A stretch of DNA of 64,000 bases from an uncultured Alphaproteobacteria bacterium (GTDB lineage Bacteria > Pseudomonadota > Alphaproteobacteria > RF32 > CAG-239). How positions within the stretch are numbered: position 1 is the stretch's first letter; each line of letters starts with the position of its first letter. Positions 27,633 through 37,657 of this stretch are shown piece after piece. Below the pieces are notes generated by a model that did not search any database, was not told where the DNA came from, and worked only from the letters and a program-made list of their open reading frames with translations. The translations under genes and the position numbers were made by a program. The stretch covers positions 1-64,000 of the forward strand of contig CALXWE010000007.1 in assembly GCA_944392295.1 (NCBI GenBank), in the 5' to 3' direction.

Positions 27633-28181
27633 ATGGAACATCAACAATTATCACTAGCAAACTATGCGATTTACCGCAAATTGGTACCATGTTTAACCCT
27701 CGAAGAAGTTGGTATACTTCGTAAGCAGATAAAAGAAGTTGTAGAACAAATCGGTCAATATAGCTCAAAAGCCATTTCGCCGCAAAAATTACAACATCTT
27801 ATTTCCGTAAAGCAATCGGAGATTAGAGGATTAGCGCTGTTCTTGCTTGATTTTCAAGGTTTTCACGATGAAATTTTTGAAAACATCCAAAACTCTATCA
27901 AAAGCTTTACGCATTTCATACTGATATTTGATATTCCGTTTTCCGATGTTGAATATCGACTTATCGAGATAAGTAAAGATCCAAAGCTTGCCGTGTACCG
28001 CCCGGAAAGACCCAACATTGCGGCATACATACTTCGCAACCTCAACGCTTACAGCCGAGATGATTTGCAAGAAGTGTACAAAAAATTAAAAAGGACTCCT
28101 TTGATAAAAATCAATGCAGATCCTACGGTAATTTTACTGTACAATGTCTGTCGCAAACAGATGCCGTTCTGGAAACGTTAA
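27633..28181 (+). CDS. Hypothetical cytoplasmic protein
   Basis: A 182-residue protein not recognised. It is largely helical with no signal peptide or membrane segment and begins with a helix pair (LTLEEVGILRKQIKEVVEQI, about 21-40). There is no clear ribosome site before the ATG, but the inverted repeat at 27591-27610 and the strong terminator behind the gene support a real transcription unit. It lies between nifJ (divergent) and thyA (convergent). Confidence 0.55.
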   Translation: MEHQQLSLANYAIYRKLVPCLTLEEVGILRKQIKEVVEQIGQYSSKAISPQKLQHLISVKQSEIRGLALFLLDFQGFHDEIFENIQNSIKSFTHFILIFDIPFSDVEYRLIEISKDPKLAVYRPERPNIAAYILRNLNAYSRDDLQEVYKKLKRTPLIKINADPTVILLYNVCRKQMPFWKR

Positions 28182-28194
28182 ATTAACAGCAAAG

Positions 28195-28231
28195 AAAAAA
28201 GCACTTTTCAAAAAATGAAAAGTGCTTTTTT
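28195..28231. terminator. Bidirectional terminator
   Basis: A 16-bp stem (28195-28210 with 28216-28231) flanked by A and T runs lies between convergent genes. Confidence 0.88.
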
Positions 28232-28267
28232 TACCCATCTGAGTTATGTAACATAAGCACTTGGTAG

Positions 28268-29053
28268 TTATACTGCAACCTTCCCCTTCAGTACTCCGTA
28301 ACTTTCATAACCGACAAGCTCAAAATCTTCATACTTAAAGTCGTTAATGTCTTTAACGTTCGGATTTATCTTCATTGTCGGGAGCTTCAAAGGTTTACGC
28401 GATAGTTGCTCCTTTACCTGCTCAAAGTGATTATGATAAATATGCGTATCTCCCAAAGTATGGACAAATTCTCCGGGCTGTAAACCGCAAACCTGAGCAA
28501 TCATCATGGTCAGCAAAGAATAGGAGGCAATGTTAAACGGCACGCCCAAAAACATATCACACGAGCGTTGATACAACATACACGAAAGCTTGCCGTTAGC
28601 GACATAAAATTGAAACATCATATGACACGGCGGAAGTTTCATCTCGGGAATTTTAGAAACATTCCATGCCGAAACAATCATACGTCTGTCATTAGGATTA
28701 TTTTTTAAGCTGTTAATTACATTGGCCAGCTGGTCAATACCCTCACCGTTCCAGTTGCGCCACTGTGAACCGTATACCGGCCCCAAATTACCGTTTTCAT
28801 CGGCCCATTCATTCCAGATTCTTACTCCGTTATCCTGCAGATACTTAACATTGGTATCCCCTTTGATAAACCACAACAGCTCATAAATAATGCTTTTAAG
28901 ATGTACTTTTTTTGTTGTTAAAAGTGGAAATCCGTCATTTAAGTTAAAGCGCATTTGTCTTCCGAAAACCGATCTGGTACCTACCCCGGTTCTATCCATT
29001 TTATCAACACCGTTATCCATAATGTCCTGTAACAAATCAAGATATTGCTGCAT
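28268..29053 (-). CDS. thyA: Thymidylate synthase
   Basis: ThyA methylates dUMP to dTMP using methylenetetrahydrofolate. The 261-residue protein has the nucleophile C143 in the [10 protein letters not shown] motif, the N-terminal DRTGVGTRS phosphate-binding loop and the DTHIYHNH segment. Its length is close to the E. coli enzyme. The start codon overlaps the folA stop (TAATG), so the two are translationally coupled, which suits the shared folate cycle: ThyA makes dihydrofolate and FolA reduces it. Confidence 0.97.
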   Translation of the reverse strand: MQQYLDLLQDIMDNGVDKMDRTGVGTRSVFGRQMRFNLNDGFPLLTTKKVHLKSIIYELLWFIKGDTNVKYLQDNGVRIWNEWADENGNLGPVYGSQWRNWNGEGIDQLANVINSLKNNPNDRRMIVSAWNVSKIPEMKLPPCHMMFQFYVANGKLSCMLYQRSCDMFLGVPFNIASYSLLTMMIAQVCGLQPGEFVHTLGDTHIYHNHFEQVKEQLSRKPLKLPTMKINPNVKDINDFKYEDFELVGYESYGVLKGKVAV

Positions 29054-29631
29054 TATTCTTCTCCCTGATTTTCAATAGCTTTAATAATATGTTTAATAAC
29101 CATTTGGTCAACAAAATCACCTTTTTTAACCCAAACCGTGGTTATTACATTATCTTCTTCATACTCTTGCGAAATACGAAAATACTTTTCATTTAGTACG
29201 TTTATACAATCGGTTATATCAACTTTTTTACCTTGTAAATCAGGATTAAGTTCACCTAGATACATACTATCAACCACAATATCAGGCATTAAGGTATCAC
29301 CGCCGGTCATAAAAGCTTTATATACGCTTGCCCCACCGGCAATATAGAGTTCATCATCTATGTCAGCAAATTCTTCAATATCGGACACTACAAAATGATT
29401 CTGTTCATCCGATACTTTATATTTGGCATTAAAAGTTAAAACGTAAATTTGACGATTCGGCAAAGTCCGATTAGGAAAACTTTCATAAGTTTTTTCACCG
29501 GCCACCAAGCTTTTGCCTTCGGTGATACGACGAAAGCGTTTAAAATCTGATGAAATTTTCCATGGAATATGAGGGCCTATACCTATAACATTATCATGTG
29601 CATGTCTGCACCAAACGGCAACTTTTGTCAT
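29053..29631 (-). CDS. folA: Dihydrofolate reductase
   Basis: A 192-residue DHFR that reduces dihydrofolate to tetrahydrofolate with NADPH. Visible motifs are the substrate loop [16 protein letters not shown] with the catalytic acid D29, the cofactor segment [17 protein letters not shown], and [10 protein letters not shown] near 115. It is longer than the usual 160 residues because of extra sequence in the C-terminal half. The ATG at 29631 has GGGAGG directly upstream; the longer frame from 29703 is unlikely. The order folA-thyA is opposite to that common in enterics. Confidence 0.92.
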   Translation of the reverse strand: MTKVAVWCRHAHDNVIGIGPHIPWKISSDFKRFRRITEGKSLVAGEKTYESFPNRTLPNRQIYVLTFNAKYKVSDEQNHFVVSDIEEFADIDDELYIAGGASVYKAFMTGGDTLMPDIVVDSMYLGELNPDLQGKKVDITDCINVLNEKYFRISQEYEEDNVITTVWVKKGDFVDQMVIKHIIKAIENQGEE

Positions 29632-29795
29632 TTTCCCTCCCTTGTGTTTATTAAAGCATACATAAGGGTTAAAAAAACTCAAATAGTTTTTTACACAAAT
29701 CACAGATTATTTACTTAATTAACATAAAACATTAAGACTTATTTTAGATATTGGTTTTAATCTGTAACAAATTTAATTAATAAAGGAAAAATCAA

Positions 29796-30848
29796 ATGTT
29801 TTTATCTTGGTGTGGAATTGAGGCTTCGGTATTATTAAGAGCCGGAGCGGCATTTTTTAGTTCATTGTTATTATCATTGGTACTCGGCTATCCTTTGATT
29901 AATTTTTTACATCATCACCAACATAAAGGACAACCCATTCGCAGCGATGGTCCGCAATCACATTTAGCCACCAAAAGGGGAACGCCAACCATGGGTGGAT
30001 TGTTAATTTTAGGTACGGCTATAGTTTCGATTTTGCTGTTTGCCAACATCAGCTATCACTTTGTATGGGTAAGCTTATTGGTTCTTATCATTTACGGCAT
30101 AACCGGTTTTGTTGACGATTATATAAAAGTTACCAAACAAACACCAAACGCTTTAACGGCCAAAGCTAAACTGTTTTTCCAATTTATGACAGCATTTGTT
30201 GCCGTAGCAATTATTGCAGCGGCAACTCCTAATGCCGTTGAAAGCGAACTTTCAATTCCGTATTTTAAAACGGCAATAAGTTTATCATGGTTATATTTAC
30301 CATTTGCCGTAATTGTAATTTCCGGAACCTCCAACGGGGTAAACTTAAGCGATGGATTAGACGGCTTGGCCACCGGACTGCTTATCTTATCATTTTCATT
30401 TTTTGCCGTAATCGCTTATATCGCAGGTTCTCCGCTGGCAACCGATATGTCCATGCTCTATATTCCACGTTCTCAAGAAATAACCGTCGTTTGCTCTGCA
30501 ATTGTCGGTTCCTGTTTGGGATTTTTGTGGTTTAATGCACCTAAAGCCAAAGTTTTTATGGGTGATACCGGCTCTTTAGCTCTAGGCGCATTATTAGGAA
30601 CGGTCGCGGTTATTGTTAAGCAAGAAATTTTACTGGCTATAGTCGGAGGCGTTTTTGTAATAGAAACTCTATCAGTTATGATACAGGTTTTTTGGTATAA
30701 AAAAACCGGCAAACGCTTTTTTAGAATGGCTCCGATTCATCACCATTTTGAGCAACTCGGATGGAAAGAGACGACCGTAGTCTTTCGTTTTTGGCTGGCT
30801 GGTTTCATATTAGCATTAATCGGCCTATGCTCACTTATTAACTTTTAA
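29796..30848 (+). CDS. mraY: Phospho-MurNAc-pentapeptide translocase MraY
   Basis: MraY transfers phospho-MurNAc-pentapeptide to undecaprenyl phosphate, making lipid I at the inner membrane. The 350-residue polytopic protein has all signature parts: KRGTPTMGG, FVDDYIKV with the Mg-binding Asp pair, NLSDGLDGLATG, FMGDTGSLALG and PIHHHFEQLGW. The ribosome site AAAGGA is clear. It opens a run of five division and wall genes on the plus strand. murE, murF and murD, which often surround mraY, are absent here. Confidence 0.96.
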   Translation: MFLSWCGIEASVLLRAGAAFFSSLLLSLVLGYPLINFLHHHQHKGQPIRSDGPQSHLATKRGTPTMGGLLILGTAIVSILLFANISYHFVWVSLLVLIIYGITGFVDDYIKVTKQTPNALTAKAKLFFQFMTAFVAVAIIAAATPNAVESELSIPYFKTAISLSWLYLPFAVIVISGTSNGVNLSDGLDGLATGLLILSFSFFAVIAYIAGSPLATDMSMLYIPRSQEITVVCSAIVGSCLGFLWFNAPKAKVFMGDTGSLALGALLGTVAVIVKQEILLAIVGGVFVIETLSVMIQVFWYKKTGKRFFRMAPIHHHFEQLGWKETTVVFRFWLAGFILALIGLCSLINF

Positions 30849-30863
30849 TGCGGAGATAAGTTA

Positions 30864-31997
30864 GTGTTTGCATTTTCAAGACTAAGCAGAGGAAGACTTG
30901 CCAATTGGTGGTGGACGGTAGATAAAGTTACACTTGCTTTGGTTATGATTTTAATTTTTATCGGGGCCTTTCTGGTTTTTTCGGCAAGTCCTTCGGTAGC
31001 TCGCCGCATCGGTTTTGCTGATTATCATTTTATAAAAAGACAAATCGTATTTATTTTTGTTTCACTCGGCATTATTTTCTTTTTATCTATGCAAAGATTA
31101 AAAACCATCCGCCGCATTGCCATTATCGGTTATGTACTGACCTTATGCCTTATGTTGGTAACCTTATTTGCCGGATATGAAACCAAGGGCGCTTCAAGGT
31201 GGATAAGAATTTTAGGTTTTTCCTTACAGCCTTCAGAATTTATAAAACCCACCTTTGTTGTTGTTTCGGCATGGTTGTTAGATGGCAGTAAAAAATTTGA
31301 GGAATTTCCCGGTGGTATACTTTCGGCCGGTCTGTTTGCCGTAACTGCCGGTATGTTACTGGCTCAACCCGATGTCGGAATGACCATAGTCGTATCTTTA
31401 ATTTGGGGCTTTCAGTTGTTTTTAGCAGGTCTACCCATGATGTTGGTGGCATTACTGGGATTATTGGCCATTATCGGAGCGGTAGGAGCATACTTTACCT
31501 TCGGACACGTCCACGACCGTGTACAACAATTTTTAGCCTCCGGTAACGATTTAGGTTATCAAGTTCGTAAATCAATGGAAGCCTTTGCCAGCGGCAACTT
31601 ATTAGGGCGCGGCCCCGGAGAAGGTGTGGTAAAGCTCAACCTTCCCGATGCACATACCGACTTTATATTTGCTGTTGCAGGAGAAGAATTCGGAGTTTGG
31701 TTATGTCTTATAATTGTTACCATTTTTGCTGTTATTGTCATCAGATCTTTATGGCTGTCGTTAAAAGATAACAACTTATTTATTGTTTATGCTTCAGCCG
31801 GTCTTGCTGCCTCATTTGGTTTGCAAGGTATTATCAATATGGCTTCAACCTTACACCTGATGCCCACCAAAGGTATGACCCTGCCCTTTATATCGTACGG
31901 CGGTTCGTCTTTATTTGCCTCTGCCGTAGGTATTGGTATGCTGTTGGCTATTACTCGCCGCAACTCATCAGCCGAAGACAAAGACGGACCATTTTAA
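30864..31997 (+). CDS. ftsW: Peptidoglycan glycosyltransferase FtsW
   Basis: FtsW is the SEDS-family polymerase of septal peptidoglycan. The 377-residue membrane protein has about ten hydrophobic helices and the SEDS signature KGMTLPFISYGGSS near the C-terminus. The first periplasmic region and the conserved QPDVG motif are also seen. It starts with GTG (30864) preceded by GGAG, only 15 nt after mraY. murD, normally between mraY and ftsW, is missing. Confidence 0.95.
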   Translation: MFAFSRLSRGRLANWWWTVDKVTLALVMILIFIGAFLVFSASPSVARRIGFADYHFIKRQIVFIFVSLGIIFFLSMQRLKTIRRIAIIGYVLTLCLMLVTLFAGYETKGASRWIRILGFSLQPSEFIKPTFVVVSAWLLDGSKKFEEFPGGILSAGLFAVTAGMLLAQPDVGMTIVVSLIWGFQLFLAGLPMMLVALLGLLAIIGAVGAYFTFGHVHDRVQQFLASGNDLGYQVRKSMEAFASGNLLGRGPGEGVVKLNLPDAHTDFIFAVAGEEFGVWLCLIIVTIFAVIVIRSLWLSLKDNNLFIVYASAGLAASFGLQGIINMASTLHLMPTKGMTLPFISYGGSSLFASAVGIGMLLAITRRNSSAEDKDGPF

Positions 31998-32010
31998 GAA
32001 AGGATAAAAA

Positions 32011-32931
32011 ATGTTTGAAAGTTTATTTCAAAAATCAATTATCGATATTTTGCCCAAAGTAAGAGGAAAATATTTAAAGAACGTACCGTTAAGTAAACAC
32101 ACCTGGTTTGGTGTCGGAGGTCCGGCCGAAGTTATGTTTATCCCGCAAGACATCGACGATTTATCTCATTTTTTAATCAACAAGCCATACAATATTCCGC
32201 TAAGTATAATCGGCGGCGGGTCAAACCTGCTGGTAAGAGACGGAGGCGTTCCCGGAGTTGTTTTAAAACTGGACAGCCCCTACTTTCGCCGTTATGAAAT
32301 AAAGGACGATTGTATTAAATGCTATGCCGGTATGAAAAATATCGACTTGAAAAAGATTTTTCTCAATAACGGCATCGGCGGATTAGAGTTTTTATGTTCT
32401 ATTCCCGGACACATCGGCGGTTCAATTAAAACCAATGCCGGATGTTTCGGAAAATGCATAAAAGATGTGTTAGTTTCTGCTGAAATAATGGATAGTACCG
32501 GCAAATTAAAAACCGTATACCCTGATGATTTAAAATTATCATATCGGCACAGCTTGTTTCCGGATGATTGGATTATTGTATCCATAACGCTTAAGGCCGA
32601 AAAAGCCGATGCTAAGTCAATTATGGAAACACTTGATAAGCAAAAAGAATATCGTATAAAAAATCAGCCATACAATGAAAAAACCGCAGGTTCTACTTTT
32701 AAAAATCCCGAAGGCTTAAAAGCTTGGGAGTTAATCAAAAAGTCAGGCTGCGACAAATTACAAATCGGCGGAGCCAAAGTTTCCGAAAAGCACTGCAACT
32801 TTTTAATAAACACTGGCAAAGCCACGGCTGAAGACATTGAAAATTTAGGCAATTTAATTGTTGAAAAAGTAAAAGAAAACACCTCCATTACTCTGGAATG
32901 GGAAGTAAAAAAAATCGGAATAAACAAATAG
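32011..32931 (+). CDS. murB: UDP-N-acetylenolpyruvoylglucosamine reductase
   Basis: MurB reduces the enolpyruvyl group of UDP-GlcNAc-enolpyruvate with NADPH to give UDP-MurNAc. The 306-residue protein has the FAD-binding pattern SIIGGGSNLLVRDGG, the GIGGLEFLCSIPGHIGGS segment, YRHSLF, the catalytic serine in AGSTFKNP and the terminal glutamate in LEWEVKKIG. The YRxSxF segment points to the type II form. An AAGGA ribosome site lies before the ATG. murG and murC, normal neighbours, are missing. Confidence 0.95.
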   Translation: MFESLFQKSIIDILPKVRGKYLKNVPLSKHTWFGVGGPAEVMFIPQDIDDLSHFLINKPYNIPLSIIGGGSNLLVRDGGVPGVVLKLDSPYFRRYEIKDDCIKCYAGMKNIDLKKIFLNNGIGGLEFLCSIPGHIGGSIKTNAGCFGKCIKDVLVSAEIMDSTGKLKTVYPDDLKLSYRHSLFPDDWIIVSITLKAEKADAKSIMETLDKQKEYRIKNQPYNEKTAGSTFKNPEGLKAWELIKKSGCDKLQIGGAKVSEKHCNFLINTGKATAEDIENLGNLIVEKVKENTSITLEWEVKKIGINK

Positions 32932-32947
32932 GAATAAGTAACTGATT

Positions 32948-33814
32948 ATGCAAAGCGAGTGGTTAAAAAAAATCATCAACAAAGGTCGAGAAAAGCCCCT
33001 TCAAGCCAAGAATCGAGTAAGTTTGCCGGTTGAAATTCCTTATCGTTTTTTGGGTAATCTCTTATTTTTGGCAGCCATAGGGGTTGTTTCAGCCGGCATA
33101 GTAACCGTTCGCGATGATTTAATAAACAAAAAGTTTAACAATATAATGTCAGATTTTTTTGCTTATTCAGCAAATCACGGATGGGGTATAAATGATATTT
33201 TAGTCAACGGACGTGATAAAACAAGCTTGCAAGATTTAAGCTCAGTAATTAACTTTAACCGCCAAGATAATATTTTGAGCATTGATTTAGAGGAGTTAAA
33301 AGAAAATTTAGAAAAGCTGCCTTGGATTGAGCAGGCACAAATAAAACGTAACTTTTTCCCCAACACCTTAGATATAACCATCCGCGAAAAAGATGTTTTG
33401 GCGCTTTGGCAATACGGCAACAAATTTTACCCGGTTGACATTAACGGCAACCTGATTGAAGCTGAATTTACGCCGCATAAACCGATACTGGTAATCGTTG
33501 GGCGCAAGGCTCCCGAAAAGATAAATTCGTTATTAAAAATCACCTCTTCTACCCCGGAATTACAAAAGCGTATTAAGGCGGCGGTATTACATTCCGGACG
33601 ACGCTGGGATGTTATTTTTGATAACATAGAACACGGCATTACGGTTAAATTGCCGGAAAAGAGCACCAAGCAAGCCTGGGAAAAATTTACGAAAATTGAA
33701 AATCAGTATGGCATTCTTAAACGTAAATTAACTTTCATCGACTTAAGATATGAAGATAAAGTAATTGTTGGCGTGAACGATTCTCCCGCATCTGCAGTGC
33801 GGAAAGAAAAATAA
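32948..33814 (+). CDS. ftsQ: Cell division protein FtsQ
   Basis: A 288-residue single-pass inner-membrane protein of the divisome. A cytoplasmic tail of about 36 residues is followed by one hydrophobic helix (about 37-58). A POTRA-type domain follows, in which SIDLEELKENLEKLPWIEQ and the IKRNFPNTL-type strand are typical, then the FtsQ beta domain. The spacing from murB is 16 nt and the position before ftsA is conserved in most bacteria, which supports the call despite low sequence conservation. Confidence 0.9.
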   Translation: MQSEWLKKIINKGREKPLQAKNRVSLPVEIPYRFLGNLLFLAAIGVVSAGIVTVRDDLINKKFNNIMSDFFAYSANHGWGINDILVNGRDKTSLQDLSSVINFNRQDNILSIDLEELKENLEKLPWIEQAQIKRNFFPNTLDITIREKDVLALWQYGNKFYPVDINGNLIEAEFTPHKPILVIVGRKAPEKINSLLKITSSTPELQKRIKAAVLHSGRRWDVIFDNIEHGITVKLPEKSTKQAWEKFTKIENQYGILKRKLTFIDLRYEDKVIVGVNDSPASAVRKEK

Positions 33815-33829
33815 CAGAGGAATAAAAAA

Positions 33830-35083
33830 GTGAATCATTCTTTTAACCGATTATCTACACTGGCTACCTTAGACATCGGCTCTTCGAAGGTGTGTTGTTT
33901 AATAGCGCATATCGGCAGAGATAAAAAGATTGAGATTGTCGGGCACGGTTACAACGCCTCTCACGGTATAAAGAACGGCATAATTACCGACATTAATCAG
34001 GCGACCTTATCCGTATGCAACGCCGTAGAAACCGCCGAGCAAATGGCCAACGAGCGCATTAATCGCGTAATCATCAACATCTCTGGTGAAAAAACTGCCA
34101 GTTTTATTCGTAACAGTGTTATTTCGCTGCATAAAAATCGTCCTATCGGCGATGCCGACATAGAAAAACTGATTGCCAAGAGCAACACCAAAATAAACGT
34201 CGCCGACAATGAGCTTATACACTGTTTACCGACCAATTACCGCGTAGACAAAGGAGAATTTATTAAAGACCCCCGTAATATTTACGGTGAAAATTTAAGC
34301 CTTGATGTGATGTTGGGCTTTTACCCGAGTATTCTTTATAAAAATCTGGCAAGCGTAATAGAAAACGCCCATTTGGAGATTGCTGAAAAAGCATTTTCGG
34401 CTTATGCCTCGGGCTTAGCCTGCTTGGTAGATGATGAAAAAGAGCTCGGAGCCACAATAATTGACATTGGCGGCGGCACGACCAGCATAGCCACCTTTAA
34501 GGACGGTTTTCCGATTTATTTTTCAACCATTCCCGTGGGCGGCAATAACATCACCAACGATATCGCCTGGGGGTTAACCACATCATTTTCGCACGCCGAA
34601 GATTTAAAAAACCGCCATGGCTGCGCTTTTTTAATCAGCCAAGATGAAACGGAAAGCATAAATGTATACCCGGTAGGCGAAGAAGACGATAACACCATTC
34701 GGCAAATACACAAATCCGACTTGATAAATATAATAGCACCGCGTGTAGAAGAAATGTTTGAAATGGTCGGCAGAAAGCTTGCCGATTGCGGATTAAAAAA
34801 TGCCAGCAGTCATCGCATTGTTTTAACCGGCGGTTGCAGTCAGCTCCCCGGTATCAGAGACGTTGCCTCTTTAGTACTTGATAAACAGGTTCGCCTTGGC
34901 ATTCCGCGCAACATTCCCAATATGCCAAAAGCCCTTTATAATCCAACATTTTCAACGGCGCTCGGTATGTTGCTTTTTGCCATTAATTACAATGAGAGAA
35001 AGCCCAACAAAGTCATCAGCCGCGGCAGCGGAGATATTGGGAGTTTCGGCAAAATTTTCAGTTGGATAAAGCAAAATTTTTAG
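33830..35083 (+). CDS. ftsA: Cell division protein FtsA
   Basis: An actin-like ATPase that anchors FtsZ to the membrane. The 417-residue protein has phosphate-1 LDIGSSKVCCLIA, the IDIGGGTTSIA phosphate-2 loop, the GGCSQLPGI adenosine motif, and a C-terminal short amphipathic end (FGKIFSWIKQNF) that can serve as the membrane-targeting helix. It starts with GTG (33830) with GAGG upstream. A strong terminator follows, so ftsZ is not simply the next gene of this operon. Confidence 0.95.
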   Translation: MNHSFNRLSTLATLDIGSSKVCCLIAHIGRDKKIEIVGHGYNASHGIKNGIITDINQATLSVCNAVETAEQMANERINRVIINISGEKTASFIRNSVISLHKNRPIGDADIEKLIAKSNTKINVADNELIHCLPTNYRVDKGEFIKDPRNIYGENLSLDVMLGFYPSILYKNLASVIENAHLEIAEKAFSAYASGLACLVDDEKELGATIIDIGGGTTSIATFKDGFPIYFSTIPVGGNNITNDIAWGLTTSFSHAEDLKNRHGCAFLISQDETESINVYPVGEEDDNTIRQIHKSDLINIIAPRVEEMFEMVGRKLADCGLKNASSHRIVLTGGCSQLPGIRDVASLVLDKQVRLGIPRNIPNMPKALYNPTFSTALGMLLFAINYNERKPNKVISRGSGDIGSFGKIFSWIKQNF

Positions 35084-35110
35084 AAAGCGATAAAATGCGT
35101 TAAAAACACA

Positions 35111-35150
35111 ATAAATTAAGTTTTGGTAACCAAAACTTAATTTATTTTTT
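35111..35150 (+). terminator. Terminator between ftsA and ftsZ
   Basis: Perfect 17-base arms (35111-35127 with 35129-35145) around one base are followed by eight T. Apart from the tight loop it is the strongest hairpin of the division cluster, and it separates ftsZ from the genes upstream. Confidence 0.85.
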
Positions 35151-35200
35151 TTAAGGTAAAAGAAATTAAGAAAAATAATCATATTGGGAGTTTGATAAAT

Positions 35201-36961
35201 ATGTCAATTAACTTAGCCGTAGCAGATACAACCATAACCCATTTAAAGCCTCGGATTTCCGTTATCGGAGTCGGCGGCGGCGGCGGCAATGCCGTTAATA
35301 ATATGATTGCCAAGAATTTGGAAGGTGTTGATTTTATAGTAGCCAACACCGATGCTCAAGCTTTGGCACATTCATCAGCCAGCCGCAAGATACAGCTCGG
35401 TCTTGAAATCACTCAAGGCTTGGGAGCCGGAGCCAGACCGGAAATCGGTAAAATGGCAGCCGAAGAAGCAAGTGAAGAAATTGCCAAAGAGCTTGAAGGC
35501 GCCAACATGGTATTTATCACGGCCGGTATGGGCGGCGGTACAGGTTCAGGGGCTGCTCCGGTGGTTGCAAAAATAGCCAAAGAAAAAGGCATATTAACCG
35601 TTGGTGTTGTTACCAAGCCCTTTGCCTTTGAGGGTAAAAAAAGAATGGAAACTGCCGAAGATGCCGTTTCTAAATTTACCCAAGAAGTTGACAGTATAAT
35701 CATTATTCCCAATCAGAACTTATTCCGCATTGCCGACAAAAACACCACCTTGGCCGAAGCTTTTGTAATGGCGGACAATGTATTATATTCAGGTGTACGT
35801 TCCATTACCGACTTAATGATGATGCCGGGGTTAATCAACCTTGATTTTGCCGACATTAAAAGCATTATGGAAGACAAAGGCAAAGCGATAATGGGTACCG
35901 GCGAAGCCGAAGGTGAAAACCGCGCCCGTGTTGCCGCCGAGCAAGCGTTATCAAACCCGCTTTTGGACGATTGTTCAATGAAGGGAGCCAAAGGTGTATT
36001 AATTAACATAACCGGCGGAAGCGACATCACATTATTGGAGATTGACGAAGCCGCAAACATCATCAAGGAAGAAGTTGATGAAGATGCCAACATTATCTTT
36101 GGTTCCAGTTACGATGACAGCTTAGCCGGAAAAATCAGAGTTTCAATAGTCGTAACCGGCATTGAAGGCAAACCGGGCTCTCGGTTAAAAGAAAAGTTAT
36201 TAGACACAGCCGCTTACTTAGATGAAAGTTATATGCCGGCAACCGACAAGCAAGCCATGCCTGCTTCAAACAATGCCGATACCGACGCCAACTTAGAAAG
36301 GTTTGCCGCCAATTCTTCGACCGGTAATGAAGAAGTTATGTCGGCAGGCAGCGTTGAAGAAAGTGCAACTGGCGACTCGGTATCTGACCTAAATGAAAGC
36401 GACGATATTGAAAGTCAAGATGAAGTTATTGCTGAGACCGAAACCGTTGTCGATGAAGAATTGCCCGAAGAGATTGCAGAGGAAGACTTCTCCAAGTTTG
36501 AAGATTTTGATATGTTAGAAAAATCACAATCGATTCCCGAAGCTCCGCAAGCTTCAGCTTTATTCAGTGCCATAATCAACAAGCCTGTTGAAGAGAGTTC
36601 TGAAAAAGCAGAGAGTGAAAAGAGCCTTGAAGATTTTATGCCCGATGACAAAGACGTATTTACCAGTCGGACATCAATCAGCACGGTTGAAGAAGAGCCG
36701 GTATTATTCCCCGAGAACGACACCACTCTTTTCAAAGGCAAAGTAGAAAAGAAGGAAGAAGTAGAAGAGCCTTCAAACGACAAGCCCAATTTCATTGATA
36801 AAATTTTAGGCATATCCAGAGCGCGTAAAAACCGCAAAGAGCAATACAGTGCTCCCGAGTACTCTACCCCGCGTTTTAGCGACAATTTGAGCGACAACAC
36901 GGTATCTAACGATGATGAAATGGATAACTTAGACATTCCGTCATTTTTAAGAAGAAAATAG
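35201..36961 (+). CDS. ftsZ: Cell division protein FtsZ
   Basis: The tubulin-like GTPase that forms the division ring, 586 residues. The GTP-binding signature GGGTGSG is at 111-117 and the T7 synergy region with N-terminal [10 protein letters not shown] (24-33) is present. After the conserved core (about 1-340) comes a long acidic, Glu/Ser-rich linker of about 230 residues, as in many alphaproteobacteria. It ends in the conserved C-terminal peptide LDIPSFLRR that binds FtsA. The ATG at 35201 is preferred to TTG at 35192 because GGGAG is 10 nt away from it and only 1 nt from the TTG. Confidence 0.97.
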   Translation: MSINLAVADTTITHLKPRISVIGVGGGGGNAVNNMIAKNLEGVDFIVANTDAQALAHSSASRKIQLGLEITQGLGAGARPEIGKMAAEEASEEIAKELEGANMVFITAGMGGGTGSGAAPVVAKIAKEKGILTVGVVTKPFAFEGKKRMETAEDAVSKFTQEVDSIIIIPNQNLFRIADKNTTLAEAFVMADNVLYSGVRSITDLMMMPGLINLDFADIKSIMEDKGKAIMGTGEAEGENRARVAAEQALSNPLLDDCSMKGAKGVLINITGGSDITLLEIDEAANIIKEEVDEDANIIFGSSYDDSLAGKIRVSIVVTGIEGKPGSRLKEKLLDTAAYLDESYMPATDKQAMPASNNADTDANLERFAANSSTGNEEVMSAGSVEESATGDSVSDLNESDDIESQDEVIAETETVVDEELPEEIAEEDFSKFEDFDMLEKSQSIPEAPQASALFSAIINKPVEESSEKAESEKSLEDFMPDDKDVFTSRTSISTVEEEPVLFPENDTTLFKGKVEKKEEVEEPSNDKPNFIDKILGISRARKNRKEQYSAPEYSTPRFSDNLSDNTVSNDDEMDNLDIPSFLRRK

Positions 36962-37004
36962 GTATAGCCCGAAGAATATAGATATAGCTTAAAGAAAACA
37001 GATT

Positions 37005-37034
37005 AAAGGCCCTCAGATAACACTGAGGGCTTTT
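37005..37034 (+). terminator. ftsZ terminator
   Basis: A 12-bp stem with one G-T pair (37005-37016 with 37023-37034), ending in T residues. Confidence 0.75.
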
Positions 37035-37072
37035 AGTTTATGGGGTAGATAATAGATATTTAAGGTAATATA

Positions 37073-37107
37073 AAAGGGTGTGAAATTGTTTAAATTCACA
37101 CCCCTTT
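37073..37107 (-). terminator. Terminator of the 37123 gene
   Basis: A stem of GGGTGTGAA with TTCACACCC and a bulged base lies just downstream of the minus-strand gene, with a T run on that strand. Confidence 0.6.
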
Positions 37108-37122
37108 CAACGAAGAAACACC

Positions 37123-37509
37123 CTACATCTGTAGATCGTATTTCTTCACTATCTTATGTCCACTGACAAATACATAATATTCGCCAGTCTCGGACTGAAG
37201 GACAACAGAGACCTCAAGCCCCCGACCATCATCCGTCTTGGCTCTGTAGAAGTCCAAGACTTGCTGATTGTCCCTCAGGTCATACGAACGAAGAACTATG
37301 CTCCCCGTTCTGACCTCAACATGATTCCCTCTTTTTATGATGTTCAAATTCTCCCAAGAGAAAATCTGTGCATCATCAAGACAAACAATAGATGTTATAC
37401 CATCATTTGTCTTATTTATTTCCGAGGAAACTTTTTCATCAGCGTACGCCGATGTGCCCAAAACCATTCCTAGAACGGCGATGAGCATAATTTTTAATGT
37501 AATTTTCAT
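37123..37509 (-). CDS. Small secreted protein, unknown
   Basis: A 128-residue protein with a clear signal peptide (hydrophobic core to about residue 20, cleavage after SAYA) followed by about 105 mature residues that look beta-rich. No family is recognised. AAGGA stands before the ATG and a hairpin terminator follows, so it is a monocistronic gene. Its codon choice (use of ccc, cgg, gac) seems a little different from its neighbours, but this is an impression only. Confidence 0.65.
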   Translation of the reverse strand: MKITLKIMLIAVLGMVLGTSAYADEKVSSEINKTNDGITSIVCLDDAQIFSWENLNIIKRGNHVEVRTGSIVLRSYDLRDNQQVLDFYRAKTDDGRGLEVSVVLQSETGEYYVFVSGHKIVKKYDLQM

Positions 37510-37594
37510 AATCCTTATTTTTTCAGTCTTAAGTATAACATACCTTTTTAGAAAAATCTACAAAAAATTATATATCCTATCAGGCGCAAACTAT

Positions 37595-37628
37595 AAAAAA
37601 AGAGAGCCCGTCTGCAAACAGGCCCTCT
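37595..37628 (-). terminator. Terminator of the alpha/beta hydrolase gene
   Basis: An 11-bp stem (37601-37611 with 37618-37628) that pairs fully only as minus-strand RNA, using two G-U pairs, followed by seven U. Confidence 0.75.
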
Positions 37629-37657
37629 GCAATTAAAACAATCATCACAAACCGATA

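Noticed and set aside
36415-36936. 173-codon minus-strand frame opposite ftsZ
   Set aside because: Ser-rich antisense of the Glu/Asp/Ser-rich FtsZ linker; a compositional shadow.
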